The notes under the pieces are model-generated. The model was not told the DNA's origin. It was given only the letters and a program-made list of their open reading frames with translations, and did no database searches. Positions 11,367 to 22,763 of a DNA stretch of 64,000 nucleotides are shown here, piece after piece. The DNA is from Vesta saturnalis (taxonomy: Eukaryota > Arthropoda > Insecta > Coleoptera > Lampyridae): assembly GCA_036346205.1 (NCBI GenBank), contig JARFJB010001492.1, positions 496,001 to 560,000 on the forward strand, given 5' to 3'. The stretch's first letter is position 1. The number at the start of each line of letters is the position of its first letter. A program made the translations under genes and the position numbers.

Positions 11367-13750
11367 TTAACCCATTAACGCCCAAATTCTTTTTTTTTGG
11401 AATTTTGAATAGATATTTGCAGGAATTGTATAAGTTGCTTACCTTAAACTTTTTACATTATTACTTTTTTTTACTTTGTTATTTTTTGAAATATGGGCTG
11501 TCCCATTTGAGGACGCTGGGCATTGGCACAATTTCAACATTGGCGCTAAACGCTTTTAACTTTATTTTAGGTGTTAAATAAGGGAAAAAATAACTTAAAA
11601 CTATTTTATTAACAACTACATAATATTATTATTAATAATGATGCTTAGGGTCTATAAGATTTGGTATGATATTTCGAAAAGCAAGGAACACACAATGTTA
11701 CATTGCACTTATTACAAAACATGCGAGGCTGATTTTCTCTTTTTTCCAAAATGTGGCCCTTTCCATCAAATCTTACACCCTCACAAACGTTTGCTCGCGA
11801 CGTTGATGGCAAACTTAAAATTCTTCCTATCAAAACCCGTTGCCCACGACCCAGCTTCAAATATGAAACGGCAATGTCTCGGCGAAAATCTTTAATGGAC
11901 ATTTTTTCCCTGGATGGACTAAATTGTATAAAATGAACCCATTTACGACACACATATCTATTATTCGGGTAACTAAACACCAATACCACTTCTTGCCTCT
12001 GATGGCTATTGAATGTTTCTCCAGCAACCAATCATGGTGATCTACTCCACCCATATACTTATTATAATTTTGCAAAACTTTTGGTTGAGGAATTGGCACA
12101 CGTTCTTTTTTATCCTTATTCCATCGTGCAAGCGGTTCAATCGTGTCGAAGTTTGTTCCAATAGCTACACTTTTGTTGTCGTTCCATCTAACAACCAGTA
12201 TTTGGCTTCTTTTATCAAACCTGTAGTCGTAGATTCCTCTCTCCATCTTATCCATTTCTTTTGTCCCTTTTAACGGACATTTTTCTGTCCGGTTTTCACG
12301 AATAGTGCTCGTAGCACGAAACCCCTTTTCTCTCAATATTTTCAACAAATTATAGCTACTGAAATAATTATCAAAATATACAGCATAACCACTAGAATCG
12401 CCAACCACCGACAACATGTTAGTGACAACTCTAGTACCTAAGGGGCCAACTTGTTCAGTGTTTTCTTTGCCACAATATAGGGAAAAATTGTAGCAGTATC
12501 CACTATTTCCACACATTGCTCACAATTTGTAGCCAAACCGTATAGGCTTACCTTTTATGAATTGTTTCAATCCGTGATGACCGTAATAGCGAACCATCAT
12601 CTCATCAACTGGTAAATGTTTTTCAAAAATACCCCACTTTCTAAAATTAATGTTGATTAAATCTATCAGAGGTCTAATTTTGAAGGCTCGATCGTGCTTA
12701 TTTTCGTTTGCCTTCGAATTGTCTTGAAAATGTAACATCGATGATATCCCAAAAATATCAAAAAGCCAATACAAATTTTAATTCCTTGAGTTGAAATTGT
12801 GAAAGCAGGTTTATTTTTCTGCACCGTTCCATAGCGAATTGTTTCTTCAGAAATCATTTGATATACTTCGTCGGTGAAAAAATGTTCAAAGATTTCCAAC
12901 ACTGTGGCAGCTTCTAAACTATTCCTTACATGTGCAAATTTTTCGTCGGCGGTTTCTGTAGATGGCAAAGTCTGGTATTGCGGAGATACTTTTTGCCACT
13001 GTGGTGCTTCCCTGATGACAGTCCTACGTTTTCGGGGAGGTTCTTCTGTCCTGAAAGTTGATGGTTCTGGACCACCGGTTGTTAGCATTGAAAGAGGTAT
13101 GTCATCGTCATCAGAAGGATCATCTATTTCAATCATTCCAACAACATCTGACACGACTGGTACATTCAAATCGTCATCATCAATATTTTCCTCGTCAGTA
13201 AGTTCATCAACTGAAGGAGGCAGTGCTAACATATCAGCCTCGATATCTTCCGAATAAAAATATTCAACGGCTTCTTCCAAATTTTTAAAAATCTGTTTTT
13301 GTTTACTCATTTTATCCAATTCTAAAAGTAAATAAAAATTCCCGTTAAAAATTTTTCAAACAAATTTATGTCAGCATTGCCCAGCGTCCTCAATTGAGGA
13401 CGCTAGGAAATTACAACAATTCTTTACAAAACGGTTGACAACTTTGAAATAGTTTGATATCAAACGAAAAGGCACATGTTTGTGATTTACAAAAGTTAAA
13501 TCAAAATTAACTTACCTTAACAATTATCCAAGATATTGAAAAAAACACAAGGCACGTCAGCCACTCGAAAAATACTAAAACTTCTAAATATTACACTACC
13601 GATTGCGACTGAATATTTGGGATAAAATAACAAGAAAGACTGAAGGGTTTTTCATTGTTTGGTCTAAAAATAGTTTACCGTTATGACTTCGAAGAAGTAA
13701 AAAAAAAACGAAATATGGCCTGTCCTCAAACGAGGACGCTAATGGGTTAA
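11367..13750 (-). mobile_element. PB-3: piggyBac element inserted in the hAT transposase gene
   Basis: TTAA lies at 11367-11370 and 13747-13750. The left terminus is CCCATTAACGCCC; the reverse complement of the right is CCCATTAGCGTCCTCG, so the 13-bp ends agree except at two positions. Subterminal palindromes lie at 11502-11521 (TTTGAGGACGCTGGGC) and 13379-13408 (GCCCAGCGTCCTCAATTGAGGACGC). It shares termini and protein with PB-1, so both are one family. About 2.38 kb. Confidence 0.9.
11645..13319 (-). pseudogene. PB-3 transposase (piggyBac family), nearly complete
   Basis: The N-terminus (MDKMSKQKQIFKNLEEAVEYF) starts at 13319 and is acidic (DDPSDDDD). Near 12740-12780 the protein jumps from GFLIFLGYH to SMLHFQDNSKANENK. 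Compared with PB-1 about 40 residues including the YWSDDED block are missing and the frame shifts, so a deletion is likely. A TGA at 12519-12517 sits where the PB-1 protein has tryptophan. A further shift lies near 11900. The catalytic aspartates are all present: LPVDEMMVRYYG, YFDNYFSSYN and MGGVDHHDW. The C-terminus has the cysteine-rich finger CNKCNVTLCVPCF (about 11690-11730). Of the two family copies this one keeps the third Asp that PB-1 has lost, but it too is dead. Confidence 0.88.
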
Positions 13751-15317
13751 ACAAGACAAATATGATCTTACAAATGGAACCAAACATTTTACAGCTTTAT
13801 TCGCCAACTGCATCCTTTTCCAAAATTCGTCGGGATTCTGGGAAAAAAATTGGAGCTTCAACATTCCATCACTTGATATTTCAATAAGTTCTTCTTTCAT
13901 GTTTATTGGTATTTCAACATGTAGAAAGGAATCGGCTAAAAACGGATTCAGTATCCATCTGCAACACTGTCGTAACTGTTTTGAATTTCTTCGGGGAAAT
14001 AATCATATAGCTATTGTTTTAAATTGAGCAAAGTAACACGTATACCTGCAAAAACTTGTTCAAAATTTGTAGCCCTGTACTTGGATACATCTTCCATAAT
14101 TTTCTGAATGCACCGGAATGAATCGAGCTACTTTTTGCCAAGTGAAATCGATCATAAATCGATCTTGCAAATTACTGTTCAAAATATTTAATTGTTCGAA
14201 AATATGAGCAAGGAAACCTAGTTTCAGAAGCCAAATAGGATCGGAAAATTGATTTTCGTATGAGGACTTCTCATTTTTCAGATACATTAAAGGCTCTGCT
14301 CTTAAGTGAAAGACTTCCTTGGAAGCCACCTTACTTCGGTGTGATAAAGAAGCAGATTTTTCGAAAAATACGGGTCTGCAAATCTATTCCTTTAATGGAA
14401 TTTACAACTTTAATGATTGTTTTCATAACACAGTCCATTTCAGGAGGCAAAGCTTTTGACGCAAGAGATTCTCGATGTAAAAGACAATGTCTTCGTGTCG
14501 CATTAGGCACTATTTCTTGTAATCTGACGACAAGACCAGATTGTTGGCCTGTCATAGCTTTAGCGCCATCTGTGCATATAGCAATACATTTTCCCCAGTC
14601 AGTATCATACTTACTAGTGAGTTTAACAAAAGTGTCGAATAAACATTTTCCAATGGTATTGGTCTCCAATGGTGAACAAATAAAATATCTTCTTGAATGG
14701 CATTATCTGTATCATATCTTACAAACGTAATAAATTGGGCACACTTAGATCTGTGGATTCGTCCATTTGAAGACAGAAGTACGTGCATTTATTAAGATTT
14801 TCCACAACTTGCGCTTAAATATCTTCTGCCATACCACTAATTCTTCTTTGAATAGCATTATTTGACGGATGTATTGTTTTCAACTTTGCAGACTCTTTTT
14901 CACCGAACATTATATGTACCATTTTAACGGCTGCTGGCAAAATCAGATTTTCGGCAATTGTGTGCGGGTTACTAGTTTTAGCAACGTCATAAGCAACTTT
15001 ATAACTTGCTAATAATGCTTTTTCATTAGGAGTGGTTGCCAATGAAAAAGTATCTAACTTTGATGGCTTCATGCTATCGTTTGACAAGACTTGTCCACAA
15101 ATAACACGTTGTGGTTTATTGGAAATGACGCTAAAACCATATTTAAGATATTCATCACTGTCAAGTCTGTTTTTCTATTTATTACTGCCACTTTCAGACG
15201 TAGATCTTAAAAACTTATCCATAATTTGTAATTTATTGTAGACGTAAATAGGTAAACGGGAATACCGCCTTCGCCACAACGCGCTGTTTGGAACTGGGTT
15301 CTCGTTGAAGGAAAAAT

Positions 15318-15505
15318 GAAAAGGCCACGTATTTCATTCCCTCCCTAAGGGGGAGGGCGGGCTGCTCGAGCTTTTCGAACTCCTTCAGCCACAATCATGG
15401 ATTCCCAGCATACATACATACATTACGGATATATGCATGGTGGGATTAAGGATGGGTGTGGTCAGGATAGGATCGGAAAGAACGGAGTTAGGGTTCTGAG
15501 CACAT
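15318..15505 (-). repeat. tRNA-derived SINE fragment inside the hAT element
   Basis: This matches the 3' body of the full SINE at 42590-42960. Shared blocks are GGGGGAGGGCGGGCTGCTCG, CACAATCATGGATTCCCAGC, ACATACATACATTAC and GGAACGGAGTTAGGGTTCTG (one base differs here). It stops near 15505, so the tRNA-like head is missing: a 5'-truncated copy. It lies between the hAT coding start and the hAT right end. Confidence 0.8.
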
Positions 15506-16172
15506 CGCCGCTTATATAAAGCAAAAAACAAGGCCACGAGAACGTTCCAGAGTGCCATCTAGTAGCGAAGTAAAAAGTAGCACTTTCGCCAATATCATGG
15601 AAAACTATTGCGATGTAGATACAAACAAAGATGTCGAGGAGTACAACGTGCAGTCGACTTTTTATAATTTATTTGTATTGTAAATGCTAGTTTGGCAGAA
15701 GTACTGCTACTTACTAGTGGGACAGATCGCAATTATGAAAATAGTTGTTGAGCTTTTTTGGTATATTTAATTGAAACTTAAACAGTAAAATAAAATAAAA
15801 TAAAATCTGTTACTTGTAAATTAGGCACGCTATTTTTGTCGCTATTTTGGTTTGAGTGATGAGTATGGGGAAATAGGGGGCGGGCCGGGAACAATTTATT
15901 TAACAAAAAGGGGGCGTGCTTTAGATACGTTTGGGAAACACTGCCCTAGACAGACCAACCTGACATTAACTTTTTGCAGACATAACTTTTTGACATTGGT
16001 CCAGTTTTAAGAGGAAGTGCTATTTTTATAATATTGCAACCATTTAATAGGGTAAAACACAATAGGCCATAGTTGCAATATGCCCCACTCATCTAACAGG
16101 TATGTGAACATAGCCTTACGTGTGCGAATTCGCAACAGTCATTTATGCTTATGGCTGACGGCCCGACGTTAT

Positions 16173-16395
16173 TTACTGTGTGCAGGGGGTTTTTCTCATA
16201 CACATGTAACGACATGGTCACTACGTATATGCACACCATGTGCGGCTACTTAGGCGAATGATGGAGTAGTATTTTCCCTCTCAGAACCCTAACTTAGTTT
16301 CTTCCGATCCTATCCTGACCACACCCATCGTTAATCCTACACTGCATATATACGTAATTGGTATGAGATACGTGGCCTTTTCCTTTTCCTTCACT
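16173..16395 (+). repeat. tRNA-derived SINE fragment inside the pogo element
   Basis: This copy is in the orientation opposite to those at 15318 and 42590. It shares AGGGGGTTTTTCTCATACACATG, CACCATGTGCGG, CAGAACCCTAACT and TTCCGATCCTATCCTGACCA-type blocks with the full copy. It starts after the tRNA-like head, so it is 5'-truncated, and ends in a T-rich run near 16380. Confidence 0.75.
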
Positions 16396-16533
16396 TATAA
16401 TGTACGACAATAGCCTTTATAACTTTTTAATTTCGATTATTCATACTACGGTTGATCATACGTTGTTGTGAGTTGTACGGTGGGACATTTTGTATCAGAA
16501 AGTTTGTAAAACGACCTGTTACTTTGGTATAAT

Positions 16534-18379
16534 ATGTCCCGAAATTCAGATTTGATTTTTTGTTTCAATTGCGATAGGTGTACAGCGGAAATATACAAGA
16601 ACGTCGTGATCTGAGAAAAACCTCCAGGAAGCAATGGAAAAGGTGAGATCAAAAGAAATGGGAGCAGCAAATGTGTACAATACACCATCTAGGATTCTAC
16701 GAAAACATCCCTTATCTGGAAAATTGAAAAAAAAGTGATCCACATAAAAAGTCTGGAGAAGGCCGGATTTGCACCAGATCGTAAAGATGTTAAAGAAACG
16801 GCTTACCAGTTAGCTAATAAGCTTAATGTTCGTAACGCTTTCTCCCTTGAATGAAAATCTGCTGGTAACGTTTGGTTCGAGGGATTTTTATCGCGAAATC
16901 AGGAACTAAGTCAACGTAAATCCGAAGGCTTTTCTCTTGCTCGAGAGTATGGTGTTAATAGAAATTATGTGTAAGATTTTTAAAATTTATTAGCCCATAT
17001 TTATGAAGAGCATGATTTTACAAACAGTCTACACAATGTGTTGTATATAGACGAATCAGGTATTCGGGTGAAACATTGTATCCAGTCAGGGAGCCAAAGA
17101 TGTGTATACACTCACTAGTTCCGAAAAAGAGGAAAATGTTACAATAGTAGCTTATTGCAATGCTGAAGGCAATTTTTTACCCCCAGTTTTGATTTATAAA
17201 GGCATTTACTGTAAACCACAGTTTTCTGCCGGTCTTCCACCAGGGTCACAAGTATTTATGAACAAAAAATCGTCATACATTAATAGTGAGTTGTTTATGA
17301 AACGGTTCACGGAAGTATTTTTGAAATAAAAAAGCCCTGGTAAAGTATTGTTAATGATGGATAGGAATTCCTCCTACAGTAATAACATCCAATTGTTAGA
17401 AGTACCCAAAGACAATAGTGTCACCCTATTATGTATTCCAAATCACTCTACGCATGCTCTATAACCTCTAGATAGGGCTTTATTTCGACCACTGAAAACA
17501 TATTTTGCACATGAAACCAAATCATGGATGGTTATGAATAACGTTAAGAAACTTACCAGATATGATGTTTCACAATTAATCGGAAGAGCTTGGAGCAAAA
17601 CTACCAGCGTTTCTGATGGTGCCTCAACCCTGAAATCTTGTGGAATATATCCTTATAATCTAAACACAATCCCTGATCATTATTTTGCATTGTCTAATTG
17701 ACTGCAGACCCAGAACCTGTTAGAAGACTTGGGATACGACAAATGATCCAGTCGTCAGAAAACTTGACGACGTTAACGAAGGATCCGGTTCAGCGTAACA
17801 CAAAACCGCGCTGCAACACCTTCTATTGATCTGACTAATGAAGCTAACCAGAAATGTAACGTCAAATTCAGTTACGAGACTCCAGTAAAAGCACACGAAG
17901 GAGCTTCTGAATGTGCGATACAAGAAACTCCAACAAAGCTGTTATTAGAAATTCGTCCAGTGCTAAAATTACCACTGGTGTTAATCAAAAGAAGCAAAAA
18001 GCGATCATTCTTACTTCACCAGAAAACACAAAAGCGCAGAGAAATCAAAACTAAAAAAAATGTAAGGTCCTCCAGAAACGCGAAAAGGTAGCAAAGGAAA
18101 ATATCGATCCGAAGAAAAGGAAAAAAGGAACAGGCCAAAGTATCATCGTCATCTGAAGATAGGTTAGAAACTAAAGACACGCCCGATGAGGAAATTTCAG
18201 ATGATGATGAGAATCGTTGTGTAAAGTGTACCGAATATTATTTTGCCACATTACCGTAGGAAGATTGGACCCAGTGTATCTCATGCTCTTCCTGGTTGTA
18301 TGAGTTCTGCACCATGTATAATCCGATGTGCAATTTTTGTGGTAGGAAAATCAGCCGTCAATCGTTAAACAGTGAATAG
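16534..18379 (+). pseudogene. Pogo/Jerky-type DDE transposase remnant
   Basis: The start at 16534 (MSRNSDLIFCFN) is followed by a broken HTH region: RSKEMGAANVYNTPSRILRKH near 16630-16710 and AGFAPDRKDVKETAYQLANK near 16765-16825. The catalytic core includes LYIDESGI (about 17043-17066), then VAYCNAEGNFLPPVLIYKG in the frame opening at 17102. LLMMDRNSSYS lies near 17350, and CIPNHSTHAL, a stop in place of Gln, then PLDRALF near 17430-17490. These three Asp blocks are the DDE_1 pattern. IPDHYFAL follows near 17670. The C-terminus has a cysteine finger, CVKCTEYYF...WTQCISCSSWLYEFC...CNFCGR (18220-18345), as in insect relatives. Multiple stops and shifts make it inactive. Confidence 0.8.
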
Positions 18380-18879
18380 ATTGTTTTTGATACGGTTTTG
18401 TTCACAGTTTTTATTATTATTCGTAATATTATGCGCGGAAGTACAGACCGCCCCACTGAATAAAAAAATAAATACTTTTTTATTAAAACAAATTTGTTTA
18501 TTTTACTTTATATGTACCATTGTATTACCCAATTACCATTGTGGATTTATTAACCCAAGGTTTACTCATAAACAAAAAAGTGAGGCATATTGTAGCATTT
18601 TACCCTATAGGGCGAGCCGAACACACGATTTTTTCTTTTTTTTTTCAAAATGAATTACCCGGTATTTTTTTTTTAAAGTGAAAATACACTTTATGTTCTT
18701 TCATTTTTATTAAGCACTCTCTATAACTAAAATCATTAATTCCTGAAATATTTTCAATTTAATAACAGAAAGAGATTTAAAAAAAAAATTCTATGATAAC
18801 AAATTAGCCGTGGACAATTGACTGTGACAAATAGTTATAACATAAATGTTCAAACTGTCCACTGAAAACATCAATACAG

Positions 18880-19762
18880 CATTGCAGTCGATATTGGAGG
18901 TATTTGATCCATAAGGTTTTTCACATAACCCCACTTGAAGAAATTAGTTTTAGTTAACCTGGTGAACGAGCTGGCCATGCAGTGGGTTCTCCTTCTACCA
19001 CCCATCTGTCAGGAAAATGGGTATTTATGAATTAATCTAGTGTGATGTACCGGAGCTTCATCGTGTAACAACCACATCCTTTGACGAATGTTAAGGACAG
19101 TGATGGTAAATGATTTTCTTAAAAGTCCAAATAAACCAGACCATTCACTATTCCATCGAAAAAATATGGTCCAATAACGTGATCCCAACTATACCACCCC
19201 GAACATTCCAAGACCACTTACTTTGACTATGAGTTGATGTAAGATGGGGATTATTTGTTGAATAGTAATGGACATTTTGTCTATTCACGATTTCATTTTT
19301 TGAAACGTAGATTGGTCTCCAAAAAGGGCAAAATCAAAGAAATCCACATGACTCCGGATTTGTTGTTGACTCCATTCGCAACTCTTTTGGGATAGTCACC
19401 GTCGAGTAACTCTTGATGCAACTGGATATGGTATGGATACATCTTGTTTTGACACAGTATTCTACGGACGGATGCTTTATTAATATCCTGCTGGCGCGAG
19501 ATTTCACGTGTACTAACATGTGGATTTTGCGTAACTTCAAACACCACATTTAATTCATTTTCGTCGGTAACTACAGGTTTTGTCCTTTCTTTTTTTTCTG
19601 AACCCATACGATTAAAAAGATTTGCTAACCTTTCCAACGTTGTTTTCTCGGATTGTCTTCGTGTAAGATATCTCTCTTTGTAAATTCTTTGTGCTAATAA
19701 ACAATTTTACATTCTCCCAGTACCCATATCATATCTGTAAATTCCTCAACAGGAAAGTTCAT
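18880..19762 (-). pseudogene. Mar-A transposase (Tc1/mariner superfamily) remnant
   Basis: The start at 19762 reads MNFPVEEFTDMIWVLGEC. The HTH region is clear at 19637-19400: VVTDENELNVVFEVTQNPHVSTREISRQ, then NKASVRRILCQNKMYPYHIQLHQ. The catalytic part is damaged: ALFGDQSTFQ holds the first Asp and NVHYYSTNNPH follows. LLHDEAPVHHT holds the second Asp near 19070, and in the last block TNFFKWGYVKNL stands where family members have a D/E before FFxWG. The pattern resembles the DD41D mariner group seen elsewhere in the window, but spacing cannot be measured here. It is the only internal gene of Mar-A. Confidence 0.75.
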
Positions 19763-21059
19763 TTCAAACAGTATTTAAGTTTTTACAAATTAATAAACAC
19801 CACACAAATTTAAAAAAGTCTGTTAAATGACAAGCTGCTAATTATTCTTACTGTATAATAGCATCTGTCATTTGTGCACGGCTAACTTGTCATAATAGAC
19901 TTTTTTTTTAAATCCCTTTCTGTTATTAAATTAAAAATACCTAAGAAATTAATGAACTGTAGGGAGTGCTTAATAGAAATGAAAGAACATAAAGTGCATT
20001 TCCTCATTAAAAAAATACGGGGTGATTCATTTGAAAAAAAAAGAGCAAATCATATGTTCGAGTTTTGGCTCGCTCTATATTTAATTGTTCCAGTATTATA
20101 AAAATAGCACTTTCTCTTAAAACTGGATGAATGTCAAAAAGTTATGTCTGCGAAAACGTTATATTAGGTTGTTCTGTCTAGGGTATACAGGACGTTGAAA
20201 TGGCAATGATTATCGTATACAATTGACCATAACTTTTGAAACACCGTATATAACGTAATGAAACCCTATATTGGAAGTATGAGGGAGATAAGCTGTAGTA
20301 ATATGTAGTGTCCCATAAACAAAAATATTCCGTTCACCCTGGTAATATGTAATACCCTGTACATATGAAATTAATTTTATAATGTAAAGTTTGAAATTGC
20401 CTATAATTTTTGCAAACAACTTTATTTAATATCCTCTCTAATAACGGATATGTCGTATTTCGATGCACTAATGGCGCACCCTGTGTATTGGCTAAGGTTC
20501 ATATTCTTTATAAACAAGATACATTTTGCTCATTTTTTTAATGCTCCATAACTTTTGATCCACACCATGTCCAATATAGGGCCAAATCGTGTATAAAGAA
20601 AGGTTGGAATCCAGGTCCGGACTAAAAAACTGTGATTTACTTCAAAACAATATTTTGTATTTCGAAATTTTGAAAATTTTTATTGCATATTTGAAAAGAA
20701 CCGAAGAAAATAAGTTACCTTGAATGCCGTATTAACGCATACAATTTTGTTAACTGTTAAATTTTTCGGGTGTATAACATTTAAAGAAAAATAATTGTTT
20801 TTCCTAATTAATACATTTTCGAGTTGTAGTCTCAACGACATGTGAATGTTTTCTCATTTTTTGAATTGTTCAAAATACTTATAACGTATTTATGAAATGT
20901 TATAATTTAGTTGAAAGTTAGTATTTACTCCCAAATAGGTTTTGCATTAAGATTTTGGACTTCATTTATTACACCTCGAAAATTGATTGAAACTAAAGAA
21001 AAATATTTTTCTTTAAATTTTTACCTCCTTCTTAAATTACAAGATAACACACATGTATC

Positions 21060-21305
21060 CGGAAATATTAAAAATATTTAAATTTGATTTAATCTTTTAC
21101 ACTTCAAATATGCAAACAAATTTTCAAAATTCTGATATACAGGATGCTGTTTTGAAGGAAATCATAGTTGTTAATGTTTGTGAAGTCCGGACCTAGACAT
21201 AAATACACTATTTATACCACATTAGTTACAAAGAATCTATTATCCATTAAATATAGGTTATTTAGAACCACCTAGGTATCCAAGTGCATTCCGTGTTCCA
21301 AATTG
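21060..21305. repeat. F0 right arm
   Basis: Inverted relative to 20484-20740 and 10440-10481. Reading it on the minus strand gives GGTGGTTCTAAATAACCTATATT and later CTAGGTCCGGACTTC, both matched in the left arm. It shows the state of the arm without Mar-A. Confidence 0.65.
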
Positions 21306-22691
21306 TGCAAGAAACCTAGACTCTAATTATCAGTGAAAAGAAATGAGATAAACTTAAGTTTGTACTAAATTGAACTGTGAACATTAAAATGGAATAATGA
21401 AAGTAATGGCATTAGCGCGTGTTTCGTAAGACTTTCTTCATGAAACATCATGTATCAAATGTGCAAAACAAAGGTAATCCATTTCTGATTATATAATACA
21501 TATACACGAGTGAAAATGTTTCTTGTCAGAAAGTAATACATATTACTTATACCCTACCTGACAAGTTCTTAACCATTTTTGCCTTTAATGCAAATGAAAA
21601 TCAAACCTATATTAAAAGTTAATTTTTCTGCGTTTTTGATATGATAAGACTACGTGCATTTTAAGCCTTTTACATTAAAAACTTGTACAAGAGAAACTTA
21701 TTTCAACATAAATTAACATTAAAAAACTGTCAGTCATAAAGTTAGTGTTTCAGAATATACAAAAGTTACTCTGGAGACTGTTTTTAGGGTTTACTTATTA
21801 TTACAAAAAACTTTCATGGAAACATCTAAAATTGAATTATCTTTAATAACGATCTCCCCTCTTGCATAAGCTTAACAGGTTTCGAGATATTCACAAAGTA
21901 TATTTTAATGCCCTGTATAAAGTACCTTTATTTATGAATGTATTTTAACCAAAATTTGATAGAAGGGAAATACTTTAAGAGAACCCCTAAATATACAATT
22001 TCATTAAAATCGGTTACGTATTCTTTAAATTATCATGGCCACAGATCCCCCCGTTCTCCCCTTAAGACACAGGCATAGATACATGCACACACGCAACCCC
22101 GTCACCCACAAACTTAAAAATCGTCCTACATTGTTCTAAAAATGTCGACAACGTGTAAATTTACTGAAACTCGACATCGATTTTTTCACGAAAACAATAC
22201 TTATAGTGTATTTCAGGCTATTTCCTAAGGGAATAAAAACGGTACTATTCAGACTATGTCTCAATAAAATATTCAGAATCTAATTCAATTCAGTCACAAG
22301 CCTTTTACCAAACAAACGTAAGTCTTGTGAAGTAGAATGGCATTTTTTTCAAAAGTGGATCAATTTAAAACAATGCGTGGATGCTCTTGTTTCAACTTTT
22401 GGTGACTTGGCGTCATCCAAAGCCAAGTGAAGAATAAGCGAGCAGCTATTTCAGTACGAGTACTATTACGGTTAGCTAATACTTGTTTCTTTCTTTACAG
22501 ATGTACTATCCGCACCATTCATAGATGCGACTACAATCAATGCCAATTCCAAACACAAGATCTGGAGCATTATCGCAAACGAACTACATAAACGAAAATT
22601 TAACATGATTACACTATGGCATTAAAAACCTGATTATACAGCCCCGAAGCGGATAGAAGCATCCTGAGAAGCGCACCACACCACATAATAC

Positions 22692-22693
<2 letters not shown>
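21306..22693. other. No recognisable gene; possible old repeat
   Basis: AT-rich sequence. Around 21880-22110 there is text of the kind seen in transposon ends (a TTTCGAGATATTCAC block, then a C-rich CACACACGC tract) that loosely resembles 61380-61500, but I cannot assign it. Nothing coding is supported. Confidence 0.4.

Positions 22694-22695
<2 letters not shown>

Positions 22696-22752
<57 letters not shown>
22696..22752. repeat. (TA)n microsatellite, left part
   Basis: About 57 bases of alternating T and A, followed by a short CA run. A second TA run lies at 24384-24408 on the far side of Mar-B; the two look like one microsatellite split by that insertion. Confidence 0.9.
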
Positions 22753-22761
<9 letters not shown>

Positions 22762-22763
22762 AA

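Larger units (their letters stand above)
11249..15222 (-). pseudogene. hAT transposase, ZBED5/SCAND3-like, interrupted by PB-3
   Basis: The start at 15222 gives MDKFLRSTSESGSNK, a stop, then DEYLKYGFSVISNKPQRVIC and VLSNDSMKPSKL, a damaged BED-type finger N-terminus typical of this family. The frame continues through 15087-14815 (NPHTIAENLILPAAVKMV) and 14788-14331 (CTDGAKAMTGQQSGLV and the TRRHCLLHRESLASKALP block). Next comes 14329-14060 (FLAHIFEQLNILNSNLQ) and, in 14050-13751, WILNPF-like and YLSC residues. It resumes left of PB-3 at 11366 with STMTGIKTKVRNRL and QPRFERLV, the hAT dimerisation C-terminus, stopping at 11249. Removing PB-3 with one TTAA keeps the frame across the junction. 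Several stops and shifts elsewhere make it inactive. ZBED5-type genes are domesticated relatives in vertebrates; here it is plainly a transposon. Confidence 0.85.
10743..15943 (-). mobile_element. hAT-superfamily element (ZBED5/SCAND3-like), split by PB-3
   Basis: It is flanked by TCCTAGAC (10735-10742) and CCCTAGAC (15944-15951), an 8-bp duplication with one mismatch, as expected for hAT. The other Mar-A arm keeps the empty site TACCCTAGACAGA near 20175. The left end reads CTGTGTGTGGGTCGCAACCCC, a pattern common at Charlie-like hAT termini but apparently short of the first bases. The right end is GTTTGGGAAACACTG, whose complement begins CAGTGTTTCCC. The transposase gene is on the minus strand and PB-3 (11367-13750) lies inside it. 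Confidence 0.85.
16050..18605 (+). mobile_element. Pogo-type element inserted in the left arm of Mar-A
   Basis: The left end GGGTAAAACAC...CAATATGCCCC (16050-16084) and the right end, inverted, GGGTAAAATGCTACAATATGCC (18605-18586) form a terminal repeat. TA flanks both sides (16048-16049, 18606-18607), the pogo and Tc1/mariner target. With the element removed, the Mar-A arm reads ATTTAATATAGGGCGAGCC, matching AATTAAATATAGAGCGAGCC in the opposite arm near 20085. It contains a pogo/Jerky-type transposase remnant and a SINE fragment. Confidence 0.85.
10482..20483 (-). mobile_element. Mar-A: long-TIR mariner-type element, itself multiply interrupted
   Basis: The left end TA|CAGGGTGCGCCATTAGTGC (10480 on) mirrors the right end GCACTAATGGCGCACCCTG|TG (ending 20483). 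The arms are long: left 10482-10742 + 15944-16049 + 18606-about 18815; right about 19885-20483. Shared blocks include CGTTATA.ACGG.GTTTCAAAA, CCTAGACAGA, CAGACATAACTTTTTGACAT and GCGAGCC. The interior (18815-19885) holds a mariner-type transposase remnant on the minus strand. Two later elements sit in the left arm: hAT at 10743-15943 and pogo at 16050-18605. The flanking TA has become TG on the right. A related terminus occurs at 24409. Confidence 0.8.
10419..21305. repeat. F0: foldback element forming the outermost shell of a nested stack
   Basis: The left arm is 10419-10481 plus 20484-about 20740; the right arm, inverted, is about 21060-21305. The arms share GGTTCTAAATAACCTA, then, after the Mar-A insertion, TATT...ATTCTTT.TAA. 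Further in they share AGGTCCGGACT and TTCAAAACA and an AATTTTGAAAATTT block. Removing Mar-A (10482-20483) makes the left arm continuous with its partner. No transposase of its own is visible, so it looks like a non-autonomous long-TIR element of about 0.9 kb. Outer ends are approximate because the last 50 bases of each arm have diverged. Confidence 0.6.

Noticed and set aside
12874..13257. 127-codon plus-strand serine-rich frame
   Set aside because: Antisense shadow of the acidic N-terminus of the PB-3 transposase; no independent support.
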